Origin: Manihot esculenta
Lineage: Eukaryota; Streptophyta; Magnoliopsida; Malpighiales; Euphorbiaceae
Direction of reading: 5' to 3'
Length of the DNA stretch: 64,000 bases
NCBI RefSeq assembly: GCF_001659605.2
Contig: NC_035161.2
Location: forward strand, 31,605,691 to 31,669,690
In this document: positions 11,860-24,267 of the stretch, piece after piece
Layout of the letters: each line of letters opens with the position of its first letter
Numbering within the stretch: the first letter of the stretch is position 1
Position numbers and translations under genes: made by a program
The notes under the pieces: model-generated
The model's input: only the letters and a program-made list of their open reading frames with translations
Databases searched by the model: none
What the model was told of the DNA's origin: nothing

Positions 11860-14800
11860 TCAACTTTCTTGCAAAGCCTTCATCAAATACAATCGGCTAA
11901 AGCTCTGCCCAGAAACCCTGCAAAGTTATGGTTTAAGGTTATAATGAGGCAATGAAAGATAAGATAAAGATAACACAAATTTCCACCCTATGCATCTACC
12001 TTCTTCCAATCAGAGATATGAGCAACTATTATTACCGGCAATGAGTACACGAAATACATTTCATTTATTTGTGGTTTTCAATGTGGTCAAAAAAATTTCA
12101 AAAAAAATAAAATAAAAATAAAAATTCTATCAACTCACTTTTTTTTCCTAAAGAAAAAGAAGAAAAGTCGCATAAGACGGACCATATTTTGATGCCTTAT
12201 TCAGTCTAACTCACATCTAAACATTGGCTAGGGAAAAAGCAGCACTCAAACACAAGCATATACACTAGAATAAGTTACATTTTGCCCAACAATTAGAAAT
12301 TAGATTGTTTATTCACAGTAAACTGTGTACAAGCCTAACAAGTTTCCATAGCAGTGTCAAGAAGAGCAGGTACAATAACCCAATGTTTGACAAAATCATC
12401 TAGCTCGTAAAAGAAAACACATGTAATGAGAAAATACAATTGCAATGCAGCCAGCCTCTAATCTGAGATCCACAACATACCCGTTGATTTGGTTGCAAAA
12501 GTTTGAAATTTGATTGGTAATGAGGAAGCTATCCAACCGCGATGGCTCAGGGATTGGCTTAAAAATGGGGTTTGAAGGATCCTCCTCAGGCAAAGGCTCT
12601 TCTCCTGCAGCTTTACGTGCCATGTTCTCTGACCTATGTTCATTATATAATCCAATATAGAGCTAATAAATATTCAAATTACGAACCAAATAATAATAAA
12701 AATTGGCACCAAGTGGCAACAGTGGAAAAGAATAAACTCAGTATAAGAATTTTCAAATTGTAAAACAGTTAAAAAATAGCTACGTTATGAGCTAGCTGAA
12801 GAAGCAGTTTCCCCTCCACGGATATCTAATTATGCCCCTCAACCCTCATAAGGTCTCAACTGTTTTTCTTGCCACTGAAGAAAAGTTTTGACCATCCTTA
12901 TAACTCAAAACTATTGAGAAAGAGAGAGAGAGAGAGAGAGAAGCTCCTAGTGAGGTTCTTTTGAGAAGAATCTCTAGAAATTTAATTAGTATTGACAACA
13001 GATTGCCATCCTAGAAGTAGGAGATTATTTCATGCTGGAAGTATGCAAATGAATCCCTCAACATCATTAATACTCCTCCATCTCATCCTTCTTGTCATAC
13101 AATTATCAAGCCAAGGAAAGCAGATCCAAAGGCTATTGTGACGCTGCGGAAGAGTTTAAGACAACTAGATCTCAACAATCACACTAAAATAGGGTTGATT
13201 GAGGTTGTAACAAAGATATAAAATTAGGTTACATAAAACCTCTTGATAAAATTCTGGAGGAAAAGCTGCTGAATGTTTATCAGCATCCTATTTATACTAT
13301 GTAGGATAAAAACCTATTCAAAGAAACCTAAATAAAAGGAAAAGAAAATCAATATAATCCATAACTGAAAAGAGAACTAAATAAAATCCAGAACCAAATA
13401 GGCCTTCATATGCTCCTACATCACATTGCCTTTTCTTAAGCAGATCAGGAAAGGCCTAACCACAAATTAATATCAATCCAAAAGGAGAGAATGAAAACCA
13501 ATTCCCAAACCAGTACCATTAGAAGTTTCAGCCACACCAAGCCAAGAGATACTTGTCCAACCAAAATGATGCTGACAATAGTGTTAATTAAGTAAATTGC
13601 CCTTCTCAGCTCAACAAGGAACCCGAATTATAGAAAATGAGACCCATCCTCTCCACAATACAGGAAAACTTGGCTGTGTGCATGCAGAATTCTAAGTGTG
13701 AAGCCTGGAACTACTCTCATAATAAATCCTACAACTAGCTATGAGATTTAGTCACCTAAGGTCAGCCTCGTTTGTCTATTGAATATCTAACTATAGCTTC
13801 TAAATTTACTAAAAATCAATCCTAGAAACGAAAACAGCAGAAGCTGGGATCAGCCTGATACTTCCTCTGAGCAATGATGAGGTATCAATTGAGATTAGAC
13901 TAAATTACATATCAAGAACAGCTAGAATCCAACTAAGCCTCAATTCCAAGCTAGTTAGGGTCATCCAAATAACCTTTCTTTCTATTTGGCTTTCACTCTA
14001 TGCCCACCCTTTCATCATCTGTTTCCAATGCAATAATGAATCCTTTTTTACCATCAGGCTCATCATTTTTAGTCCATGTAGCTTTTAATTTCATCAAATA
14101 TACTTTGTAGTATCATTGCCTTCAGTTTTATTATTACTCTTGTTTTGCTCCCAAATAAAGTGTTATATGACTTGCATAATTTAAAAGGAGAACAACATAA
14201 GAGCCAAAAAGTTCATACGAAGCATGCTTTACCTCCTCTTTTGAAGCCACGCTTGCTGCTGAGCTTGCTGGCGTGAAAGATTCCTATAGTAAAATTGGAA
14301 CTGCAAAAGGAGGCATATTTCAAATTATAAAGATAAGCCATTCAAGCCTGGAATATATATATATATATACATATATATTTTTTTAAAAAAAGGAAGACAA
14401 ACCTTCTGCTGTTCCATTGATAATTCATCCATACACTCAATCAAAAATTCAACATTTCTCTCCATAAATGGATTGGTTGATAATTGCAAACGATCATAAT
14501 CACACTAAACAAGAAAACCACAGAAGAAGGTTAAAATCAAGAGAGAAGTACATATACTAAAATGCATCTCACGAACAGTCAAAATCCTACCTGGGTGATG
14601 GGTGAATCAGCTTCTAACTCTGTCATAAAGGCACTGATAAGTGCAGAATTTGAAACTTTTATCTGTGTTATTAAAAAAAAAAAAGCATATTTATCAAAAA
14701 TGTAAATTGCAACATCTTTTCAGTTCATTAAAATGTTAGTTAATGAAGTAAACAAAGCAATAAATTATTCTAGGCCAAAAGAAAGAATAAGAACAGATTC

Positions 14801-16677
14801 AGAAGCTTACAGGAATTTCTTCAAAAATATCAACCCATGACAAATTTTTCTCTCTCAACCTGTTGGCACAAAAGAGAAGTCAGAATGAGATTGCCTTAAA
14901 TAGTTCACAATTGCAACACACTAGCAATAGGAAGATCCTTACTTCTCCCCAGTAAAATTGTTACTGCGGTACAGCTCCATAAAAGCATCAGAAAGTTTCA
15001 GGGCCTTCAGAGCTAAGACACCCTGATTGGATCTTGAGGGGTCATAAATGATACATACACATCGCCTAATGTTTTCCTGCAATCACCAACACATAATTGT
15101 TAAAGAAAACATCAAGTTAATCAAATAACTATGGAAGGAAAGATATAAACAACAAAACTCAACGCAAATGAAGATAGTAAACAGCAAAATCAATCACTAA
15201 TGAACTTAAAGACAGTCAGAATAAAACTTGGCTTCCCAAAAAGTTGAACTCAACTTAAATGTTATCCATGTTTATCAAGTATCAATATATAACTTTGATC
15301 AAATGTCCGATAAAAGCACCTTCAACTACACTAGCAACTAAAGCTGAATTGATACTTCCTCTTAGCAATTTCCAAAGGCACGGTTACTCAAACAACTAAT
15401 GGGTAGTAAACCTACATTATCCTGCTAACTTGACATACAAGCTGGAATCCCATGCTTGAAATGCCATTTTAAAGCCTCATCAAAAAATATGAAAAGATGT
15501 TGCACAAAATAACCAAGTTATTCCAAATCGACTTGGAAAACCTACAACAGAGTTCAAAAAGGTTCTAAAAACATATTTCTTACAAAAACTTTGATAGCCT
15601 CGATTCTCTTAACATGTAAAACATCTTTGCTCTGCAATCATATTAAATTACAGAAAAACTCGAATAAGTTTACAGTTCGATCTGGTTTTATTAGTTTAAA
15701 TTCACAGAGAAATGATTTCATTCATATACATTCACACTTCCCAGCCAAAAATATTAAACAAAAATAAGTTTATTAAAGATGCAGAAACCACTTTAAAATT
15801 GCACGCATGGCATTGTTGAAGAAAAAATTATTAAATCCAATACCTGGTAGTTCATAAAAGTCTCAATCAATTCCACAGTCTGGAAAGAACCTAACAATGT
15901 TGATTGGTACCTGAAATCGAGGAAAAGGAACCAAAGGGTTGCAAATTGGACCAAGATTTTCCCTTATAGACATACATTCATTATGCAGTTACAACTGTGC
16001 TATTGTCAAATGCTACCAACCTGAGTTACTAATGAGTAAGGCACTTAATAACTAATGATAGGGATATTGCAGAGGCAAACATGGATTTAACAAATCAAAC
16101 TCACCATCCAACTGTATTATTATCAACATTAACCTCCCTCAAGCATCTCATCATTTCAAGCTGGTAATTGGCACCATCAGCTTCAATCTCTTCATCCTCC
16201 TCCCGAATCTGCGCAATTGAAAAATAAATTAAAATAAAATAAATTATCATAAACCAACGAGCAAGAAGAAGATATGATTCATCTACCGGGAAAGGGAAAC
16301 AATTGGTAACTTCCAGAATGCTACCAACATCTAACCCAAGAAGCTGGCCAGTAACCAAAGCAGGAGAAAACTCCTTGCAGTGTTTGATTATCTTCAAAAT
16401 AACCTGTTCATCATTTAAAAGCAAGTTACCACATAATCTTTTAGGGTTTTGAGAGCAATAACAAAAGCCAGACAAAGAATTACCAGTCCCTCGATCTGAA
16501 CAACTCGAAGTGGAGGAGCCACCTCCTCTGTCGATGCTACTTGAAGGAATGATCTTGCCGTTGCTGCTGCAAAAAATCACAAATTGTTACTCATAATCAC
16601 CTTATAAACAGAAAAAATTCCAACCATTATAATACATAAAACGTATATCTCTACGCACTGTTGCTGTTGTTAGCCAT
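11860..16677 (-). CDS. TIF3H1: Eukaryotic translation initiation factor 3 subunit H (eIF3h), 12 exons
   Basis: Exons in transcript order are 16677-16659, 16566-16484, 16403-16287, 16208-16105, 15910-15844, 15076-14943, 14859-14811, 14662-14591, 14504-14403, 14300-14233, 12633-12481 and 11917-11860. All borders are GT-AG and in phase. They sum to 1026 nt, or 341 residues, against about 337 for Arabidopsis eIF3h. Recognisable blocks are VVQIEGLVILKIIKHC, SPALVTGQLLGLDVGSILEV, EIEADGANYQLEMMRCLREV, MDELSMEQQK, a Q-rich helix (SRQQAQQQAWLQKR) and the conserved tail QSFSRLYLMKALQES. The N-terminal part is the MPN domain, which in this subunit lacks the JAMM metal site and is structural. The protein is part of the cytosolic eIF3 complex; in plants eIF3h is known to support translation of uORF-containing mRNAs. 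The terminal 19-codon exon is easy to miss because exon 11 reads through into its intron. Confidence 0.95.
12921..12940. repeat. (AG)10 microsatellite in eIF3h intron 10
   Basis: Ten uninterrupted AG units. The 1.6-kb host intron (12634-14232) shows no coding potential that I could support. Confidence 0.9.
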
Positions 16678-18352
16678 GACTCGTAGGTTTCCCAAGGATG
16701 CAGTTTCGATGACGAGAACTTAGGTTAGGGCAAATCTCTCTGCCTCTAAACCAAAGCAAACCAGTTATCGAGTCAGGTCTATTTGCAAGACAAACGACCG
16801 GATCATTCTCCTATATATAACGAACCGAGTCAACCGACCCTGAACCCGTTGCAGCAGAGTGCATATGTATATATTCAGGTTGGGTTGATTAATCGGGTCA
16901 TGAGGTAAATAATTCGTTCCCCTTTCTTTGGGCTCCATGGTAGCCCAAAATAATACCCAAAACAATCGTTTTCAGGCCCAACTAATTATATTTTTGTAAT
17001 ACTGTAATAATGCCTGCTAAATTAAGTTATATTTGAAATTAGCTATATTAGAAAAAACTTTTCATTAGTTACTATATGCAAAATTTCTGTGGATTTTATT
17101 AAAATTTGGGAATTTTTAAAGAAATAGTGACTCTTAATTCTAAAAGCTTTATTTTGAGGTTTTTTCTATTAATTTGGTGCTTTTTTATTTGAATTGAGAT
17201 ATTCCTATTAAAATCTATTAGTGATACAATAATAATTATTTAAATTTTTCTATCAACTTTTGATTATAAAAAAGCATAAATAACTATTATATAAAATGAT
17301 TGAAGCAATTATTATGATATTTGTAGTGCTTTTGATGGCCTGAAATTTTATTTTTTGTCAATTTTCTTTTTGTAATTTTCTGCTTTTCTTTTGTTGTGAT
17401 GGTGGTTTTGTTTTCATGGTGGATTATGTGATAACAAATGGTGGTCGAGAGTTTGAAGATGAGGTCGATTATTATTCAATGTTGGAGCATTATTTGCTCC
17501 ATTAAAACTATTTTATAATTAGATGAGATTGCGATAGTCATGATCAATTTTTCTATCTAATAAATAACAGTGATGACCCTTTCGATTTGAGGTAAAGGTG
17601 AATTCGATTCTTTTATCTTCTTTGCATTAGTTTTGCCTTTCTATTTACTTATTTTTGTGTAATTTTAGGTGTTATTTTCTCTTTTTTGCTAGTTAATCAA
17701 GTTGAATTCTTTTAGTTATATAATAGATCTTGTGGGTATAATCTTCTCTACCTTGTTAAGCTATTGGTGACGCTTTATCTTCTTATAACCTTTTTTAGTG
17801 TGTTATTTTTTTTTTTTATAATTCATGCGATTGGTGCTGCGTTTGGATTGAATTTTATCAGATAATTTGGACTTTTTCATTTTGTAGACTTGATTTTGGA
17901 CTATCATTAATTTTGAGCTATTGATGCTGTGTTTCGATTGAATTTTATTGAATAGTTTGAACTTTTTCAGATTTTGAACTATCATTAATTTTTTTTAAAT
18001 TATATTTTATATTAAGTCAAATTAAACTTTTTAATGCAACACTCTTTATATAATTAAAAAAAACTTCATTTATTATAAAAATATAGAATTAAATTTAATT
18101 TTAAAATATTATTTTTTATTTAATTTTAAAATTTTAATATAAAGTATATCTAACGATAAATTATGTTCTCGACAACCAATCGACATATTAATAATTATAA
18201 TAACGTAATATTTTATTAAATAAGATTTGCAACGAAGCTACCCTACACAGCCATTTATTTGCGTTTTTTCGATTTGGCCAACCCAATAATTAGTTCTATG
18301 GCGTCAAACTGCGAAGCTATTTAACAAAAACATCCCAAGAAGAAGAAAACAA
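16678..18352. other. Divergent intergenic region (eIF3h - and PPR +)
   Basis: It should contain the promoters of both flanking genes. The first 300 bases next to eIF3h are fairly balanced in composition; the remainder is AT-rich. No clear TATA box could be assigned to either gene. Nothing coding was recognised. Confidence 0.5.
17830..17992. repeat. Tandem direct duplication with a period near 90 bp
   Basis: Copy 1 (17830-17914) and copy 2 (17920-17992) share ATTGRTGCTGYGTTT, GATTGAATTTTAT, ATAGTTTGGACTTTTTCA-like and TGRACTATCATTAATTTT blocks in the same order. Copy 2 is shortened by an internal gap. Confidence 0.65.
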
Positions 18353-20149
18353 ATGGCTGTGACTGCCCACAAACTCCACAAAACCCAGAGCTTACTTTCT
18401 TGTTCTTATAAAACCTTCCTCCTCTTCTCCACCTGGTACTCTCCGCCACCGCCACCACCAGCGCCTTTCCATGAAGATCCGATTCTCTCATCTGTGTCCA
18501 ACGCAATAAAAAACTGCGATACAAAGCCCCTACACATCTCGCTCAAGAAATTCCTCCCTTCTTTCAAAGCGCATCATGTTATCTGCCTCATCAAACACAA
18601 TCCCCATTCTCTCTCTCCGCAGCTTCTTTTTTCTTTCTTCAACTTCCTCTCTTCATGCCCCACCTTTCGCCACACAATTCAGTCATATTGCACCATGGTT
18701 CATTTCCTTGCTGCCCACCAAATGCACACGCAAGCCCAATCTCTGCTTCATTTCATTGTCTCTCGCAAAGGGAAGGGCTCAGCTCCTTCAGTTTTTGGTT
18801 CAATTCTCGAAACTAAAGGTGCCCACTTGTCAAATTCTGTGTTTGATGCTTTAATGAATGCATATACAGATTTGGGATTTATACCAGATGCTATTCAGTG
18901 TTTTAGACTGGTTAGGAAGCATAATTTTCAAATCCCATTTGATGGTTGCAAGTTTTTGCTTGATAGAGTTATTAAAACGAGCTTGCCTATGATGGCTTGG
19001 GGGTTCTATTTGGAGATTTTGGATTCTGGATATCCACCTAATGTATATAGTTTTAATCTTTTAATTAGTAGATTATGTAAAGAGGATAAAATTAAGGATG
19101 CCAGTTTTATTTTTGATGAAATTGGAAAGAGGGGTCTGCGGCCTACAGTTGTTAGTTTTAATACTCTGATCAATGGATACTGTAAATCAGGGAATTTAGA
19201 GGAAGGTTTTAGGTTGAAGATTGTTATGGAGGAGAGTAGGATATTTCCTGATGTTTTTACTTATAGTGTTTTGATTAATGGTTTGTGTAATAATCAGAGA
19301 TTGGATGACGCCAATCGTCTGTTTGATGAAATGTGTGAGAGAGGATTGGTGCCTAACAATGTTACTTTTACCACATTAATTAATGGACAATGCAAGAGTG
19401 GTAGGATTGACTTGGCAATGGAAACATATCAGCAAATGTTAAAAAAAGGGCTGAAACCTGATTTAGTTTTGTACAATACACTCCTTAATGGCCTCTGCAA
19501 GATTGGAGATTTCAGGGAAGTAAAAAAGCTTGTGGATGAGATAAATAAGAGAGGGATAACGCCTGACAAGGTCACCTACACCACGCTAATAGATGGTTAT
19601 TGTAAGGAGGGAGATTTAGAATCAGCTTTAGAGATTAGGAAGAAAATGTTTGAAGAAGGAATTGAGCTTGACAATGTAGCCTTTACGGCTCTTATTTCAG
19701 GATTATGCAAAGAAGGAAAGGTAATTGATGCAGAAAGAACATTAAGGGAAATGCTAAAGTCAGGTTTAAGACCAGATGATGCAACGTATACTATGATAAT
19801 GGATGGATTCTGTAAGAAGGGTGATGTGAAGACAGGGTTCAAGTTGCTCAAAGAGATGCAGAGTGATGGCCATGTACCGGGAGTTATAACTTATAATGTG
19901 CTTATGAATGGCTATTGCAAGCAAGGTCAAATGAAAAATGCTAATATGCTTTTAGATGCTATGCTCAATTTGGGAGTAGTTCCAGACCACATAACTTATG
20001 ACATTTTATTAGAAGGTCATTGCAAGAATCGTAACCTAGAAGACTTTCATAAAATACAGAGTGAAAAGGGTCTTGTGGCAGACTACGCCTCTTATAAATC
20101 ACTACTTAATGAGTTGAGTAGAGCTTCCAAAGAACGTCAGAAGAGATGA
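18353..20149 (+). CDS. P-class pentatricopeptide repeat (PPR) protein
   Basis: A single intronless frame of 598 residues. An N-terminal region with a run of six prolines (31-36) and many Ser/Lys/His residues fits an organelle-targeting peptide. From about residue 229 to 575 there is a nearly uninterrupted array of ten motifs, mostly 35 residues, with the typical spacing P-[DN]-x-V-x-[YF]-[NT]-x-L-I-x-G-x-C-K. Examples begin PNVYSFNLLISRLCK, PTVVSFNTLINGYCK, PDVFTYSVLINGLC and PDKVTYTTLIDGYCK. There is no E, DYW or SMR domain, so it belongs to the P class, which usually binds organellar RNA to stabilise, cleave or translate it. Length and layout resemble Arabidopsis At1g09680, but orthology is from memory only. 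The ATG at 18353 is the first in frame and precedes the proline-rich leader. Confidence 0.93.
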   Translation: MAVTAHKLHKTQSLLSCSYKTFLLFSTWYSPPPPPPAPFHEDPILSSVSNAIKNCDTKPLHISLKKFLPSFKAHHVICLIKHNPHSLSPQLLFSFFNFLSSCPTFRHTIQSYCTMVHFLAAHQMHTQAQSLLHFIVSRKGKGSAPSVFGSILETKGAHLSNSVFDALMNAYTDLGFIPDAIQCFRLVRKHNFQIPFDGCKFLLDRVIKTSLPMMAWGFYLEILDSGYPPNVYSFNLLISRLCKEDKIKDASFIFDEIGKRGLRPTVVSFNTLINGYCKSGNLEEGFRLKIVMEESRIFPDVFTYSVLINGLCNNQRLDDANRLFDEMCERGLVPNNVTFTTLINGQCKSGRIDLAMETYQQMLKKGLKPDLVLYNTLLNGLCKIGDFREVKKLVDEINKRGITPDKVTYTTLIDGYCKEGDLESALEIRKKMFEEGIELDNVAFTALISGLCKEGKVIDAERTLREMLKSGLRPDDATYTMIMDGFCKKGDVKTGFKLLKEMQSDGHVPGVITYNVLMNGYCKQGQMKNANMLLDAMLNLGVVPDHITYDILLEGHCKNRNLEDFHKIQSEKGLVADYASYKSLLNELSRASKERQKR

Positions 20150-21123
20150 TTACTGCATATCTCACGAGTACTGAGCTTTTAGATTTGGTTACACAGGCAA
20201 TGTGGAGAACACATTCTGAAAAATGAGTTGACTCTTTTTTTACCTTCTCATTACTGACCATTGACCTTGAAGTTGATTGGGATTTGGGAGCAAAGGAAAT
20301 TCTTCCTTTTGGCAAACTGCTGTATTGACTTCAGTTGCATCCCTCCCAAGGATTCAGGCAGACTTTCAGGTTAGTGGATTCTGTATGCTGAAAATTCCAA
20401 TTTAAGTAGTCATTTGTTACCATATCTCAGGTTGCTGAAACTGTCATCTAGCACATTCGGTGTTCCATCTACAGCAAAGATTGTAACATAGGAGATTACT
20501 GAACATTTAGACATGCATAACTTATTGCATTTGAACTTCACAAAAATCTAGATAAGATTGTTAGTCTATGAATAGATATGTTGGTAAATGACTTTGTTAT
20601 CTTGCATTTAAGGGATTGGGAAAAAGGAAAAAAAAAGGAGAAAAGATCTGCAGAGAAGCCTGCAAAATTAACTATCTGGATAAATGAAATAAATGTTTTT
20701 CTGTATATTTTCTGAGTAACCAAAAAAATTGTTTTCTTTTATACACATTATATTAGTATTGCTTTTAATGAAGGTTTACTATTTTCTAATGACTCCGTTT
20801 TGATTCTTCTCCCTATCCTCCTTTGCTTTGACTTCATTCAATTTATGCATATTTGGTTTTTTCCCTAAATGCCATCCGTTAGAAAAAAAGGGTAAAACCT
20901 AATGCTTCAACTTTGATTTCCTCTTCTCTTTGGTCCACTGATAAACTATGCAATACTGACAAAGAGCAACCAGAAAATTTCTCAAGTATTCCAAAACTAA
21001 TTCATATGATAAAAACATAATATTTAGGTTTTACCAACTAATAATTTTACTGTATCTTCAAATGTAAGATAATTGATAAAATATGTACTTATATTCAGTG
21101 TTGTAATCCATGCAATAAAAGTG
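20150..21123. other. PPR 3' flank, no further gene seen
   Basis: The first roughly 550 bases are mixed in composition and probably hold the 3' UTR. After that the sequence is AT-rich with only short meaningless frames. Confidence 0.5.
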
Positions 21124-21500
21124 AGGGAAAATTATTACAATGTCCCTTAGTTTTTGAAAAATTTACTAGTTGATCTCTATTTCAAAATCACTTAATTGAA
21201 GCTTTTCTATATTTTATAATATCAAATCTTGAGTCATTCTGTCAAAAAAACTGTTAGTCAATTTTTTAATCTTAGTTAGAGAGATTAAATGGTTTGAATA
21301 TTTAAAATTACAGAGACTAAATGATATATATTGTTAAAATTACAAAGACTAAACAGTATAAAAATAAGTTGGCTTCTTTGGCAGAAAGATTAAAGAGTTG
21401 GATTTTATGAAACATAAGGATGTTGTATTTAAGTAATTTTGATATAGGGACAAGCTAGTGAATTTTTAAAAAATTCAAGAATCTGATAGTAATTTTCCTT
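21124..21500. mobile_element. Small foldback/MITE-like element
   Basis: The left arm from 21124 (AGGGAAAATTATTACAATG...) matches the reverse complement of the right arm ending at 21500 (AAGGAAAATTACTATCAGA...) over about 70 bases at roughly 70 percent. Shared blocks include TTTACTAGTTGATCTCTAT / TTCACTAGCTTGTCCCTAT. There is no open frame. No clear target duplication was found, so the family is unassigned. Confidence 0.5.
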
Positions 21501-24203
21501 AAAAATGAAGAATAATTATGAAGGTTTTTTTATTTGGAAAAATGTCGTAGTTGTAGAAAAGAAATCTAAAGGTATACACAAGAGTAAATGTGCCTTAAAC
21601 AGTAACAAAAAGGGGGTTCAATAACTATTGAGACAAACAAAACTTGTAACACCTATCTAATTTATAAAATGTTCAAGTCGAGATTAAAAGCTTAAGGATC
21701 CCTTTAAGGGGAAAAAAGATGAATCTTTTTCTTTTATTTTTTTTTTTAGAAATGATTTGTTTGTAGTATACCCATGAGGTTTGGTTAGAAGGGAAAAAAA
21801 ATGAGATTTAGGAATGAAGTTGGATTTTAATCTCACAAATAGCAATGCCTTCTCCCCTAATATTAGATACAAATAAATATAGAATACTTATATTTTATAT
21901 TGTGAAAAAAACAATTCTTAATTTATTAAAATTTATCTTTTCTCAAGGTTATATGACGACAACAAAATGATTATAATATTTCAAATTAGTTATATCAAAT
22001 AATGAGGGGTCCAACAAGATAAAATAAATAGGTTTTTTTTTTATCAGTTACATGTGCATATCTATTAAATTTTCAAGAGCTGCTAAATGGGGGTAGTCCT
22101 CCCTCATCTCTTTTGCAGTTTGATGAGTACAACTTATACGAATCTAGTATGATGGAGTAGCATCTCTACTGTTTATATGTAGAGTCATCCAATTCTGTAC
22201 ATCATACAAAGTGAACATATATATATGCCTGCTTTGCTTTTGCAGTGTATGATTCCAAAATCCATTAATACTTGTGCTAGGAATTGAAGGACAAATAATG
22301 GGGGAGAGTTAGCTTTGCATAAATAGGAGACCAGGGATGTAGTGTAGTTGTTCATTTAGCAGTATGGACCTAATTCTGGGTTTTGCTGTGGTACATGCAT
22401 CTATTGGTACGTGTGAAGATTCGAGGTGAGAATAAAAAATAAGAAGAATTATATCTCATTAATCTGTTCTTTGATCTATCTGGAATCTATCTTCTTTGTT
22501 TGCCTTGGCTTCAGCCTTATTCCTTGAGCAAGCCAGCAAAGCTGGACCATAGGGAATTGTGAATCTCTATTTTACTTTAGTCTGCATCATTGTTATGTGA
22601 TTCTCAAATCTATGAACAATTATGCATAGAAGAATACATTGATGTCATTAAATAACACAGCCTAAATCCACATACATGCATGCATTCTTTATAGCAAAAT
22701 GTATTGGCACTCATCATATAAGATACGCATAATTATTTGTTATTATTATTATTATTTTGCCAAACTCATCATTCTATTCCTACGTTATGTTCAGATTTTC
22801 TTAGATTTAATTTGCTTATCCAATCAATTTTGTAATTAGGGTTCAAGTGTATATTTACTAATTTTTAGCTTTTTGGGGGGATTTTTTTTTAAAAAAAATA
22901 TGTTAGAAATAAGGGGCCCAGCAAGTCAACCAATCAAGCTTCATTTTGAAAACGAGTTTCTTTTTTCTTTCACTTTCAAAAAGAGTGTGTAGGATTGGAC
23001 CATAGCTGTTATCTTAGATAGAATAAAAGTCCTCCTAGAGTTTCTTTGTTTAGGTATTACCAAGTATTCCAGTTGGCTTATGTACAAATTGATGCCTCAA
23101 TCTTATGGAAAATTGGAAATCATTGACTCTGGCAGTACTGCATTTTAAGGGTTAGATAACAATATCTTAGTAGTAGTTATTGTGAAATTGACACTTTAAC
23201 ATTATTAAAAGCTTAGTTTTGCAATATTTTAAAATTATTATAAAAAATTCGAGTTTTATTATATATAATAATATATTTTAATAAATAATTTATTTTAAAT
23301 TTAATAAAATTATAATTTTAACCATATTTTTTATCCGTTATAAAAAAATAAATAAATTATTATTTTATATTACAGTATTAGTGATAGATAGATGCTTGAG
23401 TTTTCAAACTATTAATATTTATTTATAATTATAACTTAAGTATATAAAATGATTTTGCGTAGCATTCTTTTCAATATAATATTGTATTTGTACTTAATAA
23501 ATCTTAATAGATGAAATGTTGCACTCATTTAGAAAGCCATTTAAATTTAAAATGTAAAATACAGGCAAAGGCAATTAAAAATCCCAAGTCATAAATTTAG
23601 ACATCATTTTCAGACAACTAATCAAGGACCAAAAAGGAATGGGTACAAAATCTAAAGAGAGGGTGGAATGGGCTTAGCTGCGTTCCACACTCGCATAGAA
23701 GAAAAGGAAAAACTGTAGGGGACCAATGAGTGTAATATAAATGCAAGATAGCTAGCAATGGCAGTCTACAATGGACAGCCAGCAAGCAAACAAAAGAGAT
23801 AGTTTTGTCGTATTCTAATTGGTATTTCAAACAAAACGGTTTGGTTTGGTTTAGCTTTGGCACTCAAATTCCTCGTTCCCTCCCAGAACTGGATTGTGGA
23901 TTTGGTTATTGGTCATCTTCTGCAGAAAGTTTGAGATTTTCTAATGATAAAAAAACTAAAATTAATGGCTGCTACTCGTTTCTTTGTGTGGTTAGGTTGC
24001 TCTAACTGATTTGATTTCACATGTAATATATTTCTCTCTTTTGCCAGTTGTTCCTCTTCTTTCACTTTCTACATCTCTTCCTTCCTTTTATTCGAAGTAT
24101 GTTTAAAGTACTTAATCCACTCAAAAACATTTCGCTCAATTTCAAAGTGTTGAATTCGATGCCTGTTCCGTTGTTATAAGCTTTAAATAATATTTAACAT
24201 GGT
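21501..24203. other. Intergenic DNA, no gene supported
   Basis: Mixed AT-rich DNA. A less AT-rich island at about 22080-22560 includes a TATA-like CATAAATAG near 22319 but no reading frame that I can defend. A 60-base segment near 23285-23350 resembles one near 31105-31170. Confidence 0.5.
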
Positions 24204-24204
24204 A

Positions 24205-24243
<39 letters not shown>
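24204..24243. repeat. (AAT)n microsatellite
   Basis: About 13 uninterrupted AAT units, directly beside the foldback element that starts near 24268. Confidence 0.9.
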
Positions 24244-24267
24244 CAGGGTCTTTATCTATGTATATAT

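Noticed and set aside
21124..21500. Assigning the foldback element to Mutator by its TSD
   Set aside because: The 9-mers on each side agree at only about half of positions, so no target duplication can be claimed.
23618..24005. Opposite 81- and 66-codon frames
   Set aside because: Mutually overlapping, no homology I recognise and no codon signal.
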